This document shows, piece after piece, positions 58,054 through 64,000 of a stretch of 64,000 nucleotides of DNA; within the stretch, counting starts at the first letter, position 1; each line of letters opens with the position of its first letter. Source of the DNA: Deltaproteobacteria bacterium. GTDB taxonomy: Bacteria > Desulfobacterota > Desulfomonilia > UBA1062. Where the stretch lies: contig JAKPPU010000212.1 in assembly GCA_029547185.1 (NCBI GenBank), forward strand, positions 1 through 64,000, given 5' to 3'. The position numbers and the translations under genes were made by a program. Below the pieces are notes generated by a model that ran no database searches, was not told the origin of the DNA, and saw only the letters and a program-made list of their open reading frames with translations.

Positions 58054-58094
58054 AAAAAAAAAGGCCCACTCAATTCTGAGGTGGTAGTGGGCCC
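58054..58094 (-). terminator. Intrinsic-terminator-like hairpin just upstream of smr
   Basis: Minus strand GGCCCACT...AGTGGGCC followed by ~10 T, ending about 15 nt before the smr ATG. Confidence 0.6.
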
Positions 58095-58224
58095 AAAAAG
58101 GAGGTCTATAGCCCTTTGAAAGAAATGCTATAGGCTGGCGTCCTTATAAGAGCCGAATTTGTATATGTCAAATATATTTCGCTTATGGTATGGTTAAAGA
58201 AAAGTAAATTACACGCGGACGTAT

Positions 58225-59151
58225 ATGAATATCCACCAGGTGAACATTTTCAACATAGCAGCCAAGACGCTGAGCATCACGAAGACGGCAAAGAAGATGC
58301 GCCTCTCCCAGCCCTCGGTGAGCATCCAGATCAAAGACCTCGAAGACTCGCTCAATGTAAAGCTCTTCGAGAGGATCAACCGCAAGATCACGCTCACCGA
58401 TGCGGGTAAGGTCTTTTTTTCCTACTCGGAGAAGCTCCTCAACCTGATCGAGGAGATCAACGCGGTCATGGACCAGTTCAGCTCGGGCGATGCGGGCAAG
58501 CTCATTCTCGGCACCTCGAACACGGTCGGCATCTATGTTCTGCCCAAGTACCTGGGCGAATTCAAAGAGATGTTTCCCAAGGCCGAGATCTCGCTCACCA
58601 TCCTCAACCGCCAGGAGGCGCTCGAGCAGTGCATATCGGGCGAGCTCGACTTTGCCTTCCTCCAGGACCCGCCCAAGCATCCAGATCTCCAGGCCGAGTT
58701 CTTCATGGAGGACGAGCTCGTGATCGTCTGCTCCCCCAAGCACCGCTGGGCGGGCAAAGATCACCTCACGCTGAAGACGATCACCTCCGAGCCCGAGCCC
58801 ATCATCCTGAGGGAAGAGGGCTCCGGAACCCGGGGACTGATCGAATACGTCCTCAAGCGCTTCGGCATCCAGAGGAACGTGACCATGGAGATGAGCTCGT
58901 CCGAAGGCATCAAGCGCGCGGTCGAGGCGAACCTGGGCGTTGCGGTCCTCTCCCGAAACGTCATAAGAACCGAGGTCAAAAACGGCAGCCTCGTTGCCCT
59001 GAACATCAAGGACCTCAACACCAAGCGGGAATTCTTCATCGTCCACAACAAGAAGCGCAAGTTCATGCCGCTTATGGAAAAGTTCTACGAGTTCATCCTC
59101 AAGATACGCGACGAGATCGGCCCGTCCCTCAAGGAGTCGGCCGGCGTCTGA
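58225..59151 (+). CDS. LysR-family transcriptional regulator
   Basis: NIHQVNIFNIAAKTLSITKTAKKMRLSQPSVSIQIKDLEDSLNVKLFERINRKITLTDAGKVF. Confidence 0.95.
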   Translation: MNIHQVNIFNIAAKTLSITKTAKKMRLSQPSVSIQIKDLEDSLNVKLFERINRKITLTDAGKVFFSYSEKLLNLIEEINAVMDQFSSGDAGKLILGTSNTVGIYVLPKYLGEFKEMFPKAEISLTILNRQEALEQCISGELDFAFLQDPPKHPDLQAEFFMEDELVIVCSPKHRWAGKDHLTLKTITSEPEPIILREEGSGTRGLIEYVLKRFGIQRNVTMEMSSSEGIKRAVEANLGVAVLSRNVIRTEVKNGSLVALNIKDLNTKREFFIVHNKKRKFMPLMEKFYEFILKIRDEIGPSLKESAGV

Positions 59152-59281
59152 GAATGTTCTCACGGACGGCGGGACGGGCGGATACGAGCCTTCTCGAAAT
59201 GAACCCTTCGCAGAGATGCCCGATGTTTAATAATAAACTAACAGTATACAATTAAGGCATGATGATGGCGATGGATATTGA

Positions 59282-59300
59282 CATGGGAATAATGCCCATG
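59282..59300. promoter_or_regulatory. Dyad CATGGG-N7-CCCATG upstream of second por operon
   Basis: CATGGGAATAATGCCCATG. Confidence 0.3.
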
Positions 59301-59548
59301 ATAAGCACTTTAATGTACAAATAAAGGATTGTTCCGCGAAGGGAAAACCTTGGGAACGGGCAGGAGAGCAGCTGCTCAAAGTAAACTAGTAGTATAGGCA
59401 AGAACACCGGCGGCCGTCCTCCGGGATCGTTCACCCTGAAAGAGCATATCGCAGGCAAATTATCCATGACGGAAAAACACCATCTTTCTTGACAGCTTGC
59501 GCGAAGAAATGATACGAACCACCATTCAGTATTTCGCAAGGAGACCGT

Positions 59549-60097
59549 ATGCTAGAGATCAGATTTCATGGGAGAGGCGGACAGGGGGCCGTCACCTCGG
59601 CAGAGCTCATCGCCATAGCAGCGATCAACAAGGGCAATTTCGCCCAGGCATTCCCCAGTTTCGGCCCGGAGCGGCGAGGGGCACCGGTCGTCGCTTTCTG
59701 CAGGATGGATGACCACAAGATCAACATCAGGGCCAAGGTTTACACACCCGATGTGGTCATCGTGCTCGACTCGGGCCTCCTCGAGCTGCTCGACCCGACC
59801 GAGGGCATGAGCGAGGGCGGCATCCTCATACTCAACACGAAGAAAAAGGCCCAGGACTTCCCGGCGATAACCGGACGCAATATCAAGGTGGCAACCGTGG
59901 ATGCAAACAGGATCGCCATCGAGGAGCTGGGGAGGCCCATCGTGAACACGACCATGCTGGGCGCGTTCGTCAAGGCCACGGGAAAGCTCGGGATCGAGGA
60001 TATCAAGGAGCCCCTCCTGGAAAGATTCGGGAGCAAGCTGGGTGCGAGAAACCTCAAGGCCATGGAACGCGCGTTCCACGAGGTCACAATAGGATAG
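59549..60097 (+). CDS. 2-oxoacid:acceptor oxidoreductase gamma subunit (second operon)
   Basis: LEIRFHGRGGQGAVTSAELIAIAAI, FPSFGPERRGAPVVAF. Confidence 0.93.
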   Translation: MLEIRFHGRGGQGAVTSAELIAIAAINKGNFAQAFPSFGPERRGAPVVAFCRMDDHKINIRAKVYTPDVVIVLDSGLLELLDPTEGMSEGGILILNTKKKAQDFPAITGRNIKVATVDANRIAIEELGRPIVNTTMLGAFVKATGKLGIEDIKEPLLERFGSKLGARNLKAMERAFHEVTIG

Positions 60098-60109
60098 GAG
60101 TAGGAGACC

Positions 60110-60403
60110 ATGGCGAAACCAATGGATAAGATAACGTGGCAGGAGATCGAAACCGGCAGCGTCGTCACCGAGATCGGCAATGCCCGGCAGTACGAGACCG
60201 GGTCGTGGCGCTCCGAGCGGCCGGTGGTGGATGCGAAGCTGTGCATCAAGTGCGGCGTGTGCTGGCTGTTCTGCCCGGATTCCAGCGTGAAGCAGGCCGA
60301 GGACGGCCATTTCGAAGCCGACCTCGTCTATTGCAAGGGCTGCGGGATCTGTGCGAAGGAATGCCCGGTCGGCTGCATCAAGATGGTAAGCGAGGAGGGA
60401 TGA
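60110..60403 (+). CDS. 2-oxoacid:acceptor oxidoreductase delta (2x[4Fe-4S]) subunit
   Basis: CIKCGVCWLFCPD and CKGCGICAKECPVGCI. Confidence 0.93.
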   Translation: MAKPMDKITWQEIETGSVVTEIGNARQYETGSWRSERPVVDAKLCIKCGVCWLFCPDSSVKQAEDGHFEADLVYCKGCGICAKECPVGCIKMVSEEG

Positions 60404-61584
60404 CGATGGCCAGGACGAGAAAAGGAATAGAAGTATCGATCGCCATGGCTGATGCGGTGGCGCAGGCCAATGTGGATGTCATCGCGGCGTATCCCATCAC
60501 CCCCCAGACTCACATCGTGGAGCACCTCTCCGAAATCGTGGCGAACGGTCACCTCGATGCGGAATACGTGCCGGTCGAGAGCGAGCACTCTGCCATGAGC
60601 GTGTGCTGCGGCTCGGCAGCAGTGGGCGCCAGAACCTTCACCTCCACGAGCTCCCAGGGGCTGGCCCTCATGTCCGAGATCTTCACCATCGCCGCTGCCA
60701 TGAGGCTTCCCATCGTCATGGCGCTGGCCAACCGGTCGCTCTCGAGCCCGCTTTCGATCTGGAACGACCACTCGGACGTCATGAGCGTGCGCGACGCGGG
60801 CTGGATCCACATCTTCGTTGAGAACGGCCAGGAGTCCTACGACAATGTGTTCACGGCCTTCAGGATCGCCGAAGACCCGGACGTCATGCTGCCGGTCGCC
60901 GTCAACCTCGACGGGTTCATCCTCACCCACATGATCGAGCCGGTCATCTACGAGGATGACGAGACGATCAGGAAGTACCTCCCGGATGTAAAGATGAAGA
61001 ACGCGCTCCATCCGGACAACCCGGTGTCGATGGGCTGCTTCGGCATGCCCGAGATCTACACCGAGGCCCAGATGAACCGGGAGGTCGGGGTGCAGAACTC
61101 CTACAAGACCATCCTGAAAGCCTGGAAGGAGTGGGGAGATATCACCGGCAGGCACTACCACCCGGTCGAGACCTACAAGGCCGACGATGCCGAGTACTGC
61201 ATCGTGACCATGGGCTCCTACGGCGAAACCGCCATGGAGGTAGTCGATTCCCTCCGGAAAGAAGGCGAGAAGGTGGGGGTCATCAAGCTCCGGCTCTGGA
61301 GGCCCTTCCCGTTCGAGGAATTCCGCAAGGCTGCCCTGGGAAAGAAATCGCTCATCGTCATCGACCGCGCCATCTCCTTCGGCGGTCCCGGCGGCCCGGT
61401 GGCGTCCGAGCTGCGCTCGGCACTGTACGGGCAGCCCGGGGCGCCTACGATAGTCAACTATATCGCCGGCCTGGCCGGAAGAGACGTGGCGAGAGCCGAC
61501 TTCAGGAACATCATCCTCGAAGGCAAGGCCAAGGCCGCCAAGGGCGAGACGGACGGCTTCACCCTGTACGGCGTGAGAGGATAA
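60400..61584 (+). CDS. 2-oxoacid:acceptor oxidoreductase alpha subunit
   Basis: AAYPITPQTHIVEHLSEIVANGHLDAEYVPVESEHSAMS; ATGA overlap with the delta subunit; earlier ORF start at 60136 overlaps the ferredoxin gene. Confidence 0.93.
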   Translation: MTMARTRKGIEVSIAMADAVAQANVDVIAAYPITPQTHIVEHLSEIVANGHLDAEYVPVESEHSAMSVCCGSAAVGARTFTSTSSQGLALMSEIFTIAAAMRLPIVMALANRSLSSPLSIWNDHSDVMSVRDAGWIHIFVENGQESYDNVFTAFRIAEDPDVMLPVAVNLDGFILTHMIEPVIYEDDETIRKYLPDVKMKNALHPDNPVSMGCFGMPEIYTEAQMNREVGVQNSYKTILKAWKEWGDITGRHYHPVETYKADDAEYCIVTMGSYGETAMEVVDSLRKEGEKVGVIKLRLWRPFPFEEFRKAALGKKSLIVIDRAISFGGPGGPVASELRSALYGQPGAPTIVNYIAGLAGRDVARADFRNIILEGKAKAAKGETDGFTLYGVRG

Positions 61585-61594
61585 GGAGCATACT

Positions 61595-62524
61595 ATGGAT
61601 AAATTCTCGGTTTTTTCCGCGAGACTTGTTGATAAGTCCGAAAACTTCACATCGGGCCACCGGGCCTGTCAGGGGTGCGCAGAGGCGCTGGCCGTGAGGC
61701 ACGTGATGAAGGCCCTGGGCAGGGACACCATCGTGGCCATGTGCACGGGCTGCATGGAGATCATCTCCTCGCCGCTGCCGCTGACTTCCTGGAAGGTGCC
61801 GTGGATACACAACGCCTTCGAGAACTCCTCCGCCGTCATATCCGGGTGCGAGGCAGGCATGAAGGCCATGATGCGCAAAGGCAAGATCCCCTACAAGAAG
61901 ATCAACTTCGTTGCCATGGGCGGCGACGGGGCAACGGCCGACATCGGCATGGGCCAGCTCTCCGGTGCGCTCGAGCGCGGCCACGACTTCGTGTACATCT
62001 GCTACGACAACGAGGCGTACATGAACACGGGAATCCAGCGGTCGAGCTCGACCCCGTACGGAGCCAGCACCACGACGTCTCCGGCGGGCAAGATGAGCAT
62101 CGGCCAGCACACCCAGAAGAAGAATATGGCTCAGATAGCGGTCGCCCACAACGTGCCCTATGTCGCCACCGCGTGCTCGAGCTACCCCTTCGACCTCATG
62201 GACAAGGTGAAAAGGGCGGCAGACACTCCGGGTGCGGCATACATCAACATCCTGTCCGTGTGCCCGACGGGCTGGAGGATTCCCACCGAGGACGCCATCA
62301 AGTACGGCAGGCTCGCGGTTGATACGTGCGTCTATCCCCTCTACGAGGTGATAGACGGCCAGTACCATTTGAGCTACAAGCCGTACAGGAAGCTTCCCGT
62401 CACCGAGTACATCAAGGGCCAGGGAAGGTTCCGGCACCTGACCGACAAGGACATCGAGCAGATCCAGAAGCAGGTGGACAGGGAATGGGCAAAGATTCTG
62501 AAACTGTGCGGAGAGGACAAGTGA
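61595..62524 (+). CDS. 2-oxoacid:acceptor oxidoreductase beta subunit (TPP-binding)
   Basis: GHRACQGCAEALAVRHVMKAL, MGGDGATADIGMGQLSGALERGHDFVYICYDNEAYMNTGIQRS. Confidence 0.94.
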   Translation: MDKFSVFSARLVDKSENFTSGHRACQGCAEALAVRHVMKALGRDTIVAMCTGCMEIISSPLPLTSWKVPWIHNAFENSSAVISGCEAGMKAMMRKGKIPYKKINFVAMGGDGATADIGMGQLSGALERGHDFVYICYDNEAYMNTGIQRSSSTPYGASTTTSPAGKMSIGQHTQKKNMAQIAVAHNVPYVATACSSYPFDLMDKVKRAADTPGAAYINILSVCPTGWRIPTEDAIKYGRLAVDTCVYPLYEVIDGQYHLSYKPYRKLPVTEYIKGQGRFRHLTDKDIEQIQKQVDREWAKILKLCGEDK

Positions 62525-62525
62525 T

Positions 62526-63005
62526 ATGGCCTGTAAAGCGACAAAGAATAAGATAGATGTAAAGCAGATCGACAAGATCATCAAGAGCTACGAAAAGTCC
62601 GAAGAATCCATGCTGGCTATCCTCCAGGATTTCCAGCGGGCTTTCCAGTACGTCCCCGAAGAGGGCATGAAGCGGCTCAGCAAATACATGGGGGTTCCCG
62701 AGAGCAAGATCTATGCGATGGGGACCTTCTACAAGGCCCTGTCCTTGAAGCCCCGCGGAAGGCATACCTGCAAGGTGTGCATGGGAACGGCCTGCCACCT
62801 CAAAGGCTCCGGCCAGATTCTGGAGACCATCGAGCGCGAGCTCAAGGTGAAGCGCAACTCCACGACGGACGACGGGCGCTTCACCGTAGAGAGCGTCAAC
62901 TGCGTGGGTGCATGCGCCATGGCGCCGGTCGTCGTGGTGGATGAGGATTACTCGGGCCACGTAAGACAGTCGAAGGTCATGGACTTCCTCGATAAATATA
63001 AATAA
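62526..63005 (+). CDS. NuoE/HydC-like [2Fe-2S] subunit
   Basis: LLAILQDFQRAFQYVPEEGM-type region, VCMGTACHLKGSGQIL, SVNCVGACAMAPVVVVDEDYSGHV. Confidence 0.93.
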   Translation: MACKATKNKIDVKQIDKIIKSYEKSEESMLAILQDFQRAFQYVPEEGMKRLSKYMGVPESKIYAMGTFYKALSLKPRGRHTCKVCMGTACHLKGSGQILETIERELKVKRNSTTDDGRFTVESVNCVGACAMAPVVVVDEDYSGHVRQSKVMDFLDKYK

Positions 63006-63019
63006 TAAGGTGAAGGCAG

Positions 63020-64000
63020 ATGAAAGCGATAACATCGTTTGAGCAGTTGGAAGGATACAGAGAGAAGGTCAAGGCCTCCCAGAAGAAGGATCTGCCCACT
63101 GTCCTGATCTGCTTCGGAACGGGCTGTCAGGCGAACGGCGCTGTAGCCGTCGCGGACGCCTTCAGGGAAGAGATCATGAAGTCGGGCTTGGAGATCGACG
63201 TGAACCTCGGGTTCAAGACGACCGGGTGCCACGGGTACTGCGAGAACGGCCCCCTCGTCGTGCTTCGGCCCAGAGACGTTCTCTACCTCAAGGTGAAACC
63301 CAAGGATGTCCCCGAGATCGTGGAAAAGAGCCTCAAAGGCAATGAAATCGTGGAGCGGCTCATCTACAAGGACGTGAACACGAAGCAGACCATTGCCGAG
63401 TACCACGAGATCCCCTTCTACAAGTACCAGCAGCGCATTGCGCTCCGGAACATCGGCAACATCGATCCGAAATCCATCGACGACTACATTCTCAAAGAGG
63501 GCTACAAGGGGCTCGCGAAGGCGCTCACCATGAAGCCCGAAGACATCATCACCGAGATCGAGAAGTCGGGCCTTCGCGGAAGAGGCGGCGGCGGGTTCCC
63601 CACGGGCACGAAGTGGCGCTCCTGCCGGGCGGTCGATTCCGACGTCCGCTACGTCATGTGCAACGGCGACGAGGGCGACCCCGGCGCTTTCATGGACCGC
63701 TCCATCATGGAGGGCGATCCCCACTCGGTCATCGAGGGCATGATCATCGGCGGCTATGCCGTGGGTGCGAAGCAGGGCTACATCTACGTGCGGGACGAAT
63801 ACCCGCTGGCCGTGAAGAACCTCCAGGCAGCCCTCGCGGACGCCCGGAAGATGGGCTTCCTCGGGAAATCGATCCTCGGCTCGAGCTTCGACTTCGACAT
63901 AAAGATCAGCCGCGGCGGCGGCGCGTTCGTGTGCGGCGAATCCTCGGCCCTCATGAGGTCGCTCGAAGGCAAGGTGGGCGAGCCCAGGGCCAAGTACATC
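63020..64000 (+). CDS. NuoF/HydB-like NAD(H)/FMN-binding subunit with N-terminal thioredoxin-like [2Fe-2S] domain (3' end outside window)
   Basis: Open frame from ATG 63020 to window end: [13 protein letters not shown]...[85 protein letters not shown]. Confidence 0.93.
   Translation, partial: MKAITSFEQLEGYREKVKASQKKDLPTVLICFGTGCQANGAVAVADAFREEIMKSGLEIDVNLGFKTTGCHGYCENGPLVVLRPRDVLYLKVKPKDVPEIVEKSLKGNEIVERLIYKDVNTKQTIAEYHEIPFYKYQQRIALRNIGNIDPKSIDDYILKEGYKGLAKALTMKPEDIITEIEKSGLRGRGGGGFPTGTKWRSCRAVDSDVRYVMCNGDEGDPGAFMDRSIMEGDPHSVIEGMIIGGYAVGAKQGYIYVRDEYPLAVKNLQAALADARKMGFLGKSILGSSFDFDIKISRGGGAFVCGESSALMRSLEGKVGEPRAKYI

Noticed and set aside
59490-59516. TTGACA-N15-TGATAC sigma-70-like promoter upstream of the second por operon
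   Set aside because: Good -35 but weak -10 and short spacing; not strong enough to annotate.
59252-59539. 95-aa minus-strand ORF upstream of the second por operon
   Set aside because: Low-complexity, AT-rich promoter region; no motif or ribosome-binding support seen.
60136-60399. N-terminal extension of the second alpha-subunit ORF
   Set aside because: Overlaps the ferredoxin gene; PorA homology begins at ~60400/60406.

Overview
The window looks like a chromosomal segment from a GC-rich anaerobic bacterium, probably deltaproteobacterial or Desulfobacterota-like (inferred from gene content). No rRNA, tRNA, CRISPR array, phage or complete IS element was recognised. Main contents: the 3' end of an rpoD-like sigma factor; outer-membrane beta-barrels; phosphomannomutase; threonine dehydratase; a porGDAB-type 2-oxoacid:ferredoxin oxidoreductase operon; a PBP1B-like penicillin-binding protein; a molybdenum/tungsten locus (TiaS-like protein, small ORF, MoSto-like storage protein, TupABC-type transporter with two tandem binding proteins); a Nudix + eIF2B/R15P-isomerase-like fusion; an acyl-CoA synthetase with a radical SAM protein; an HD-GYP protein; a flagellar basal-body operon (flgBC-fliEFGHIJ-motE-like) with two sigma-54 activators; thiamine genes (thi4, thiD2-thiE, thiC) behind a TPP riboswitch; M23 peptidase, M50 protease, trpS, scpA and scpB; a PilZ-methyltransferase fusion; mogA/moaB-like; an EF-G paralogue; holB; smr; and a LysR regulator followed by a second por operon joined to NuoE/NuoF-like subunits, which runs off the window. 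The best candidates for something new are the TiaS-like/MoSto/Tup locus with its possible leader RNA and ModE-like palindrome, the Nudix-R15P isomerase fusion, the POR-NuoEF cluster, the PilZ-methyltransferase, and a long inverted-repeat element at about 50.7-51.5 kb. All family calls come from reading motifs by eye; no database search was run.
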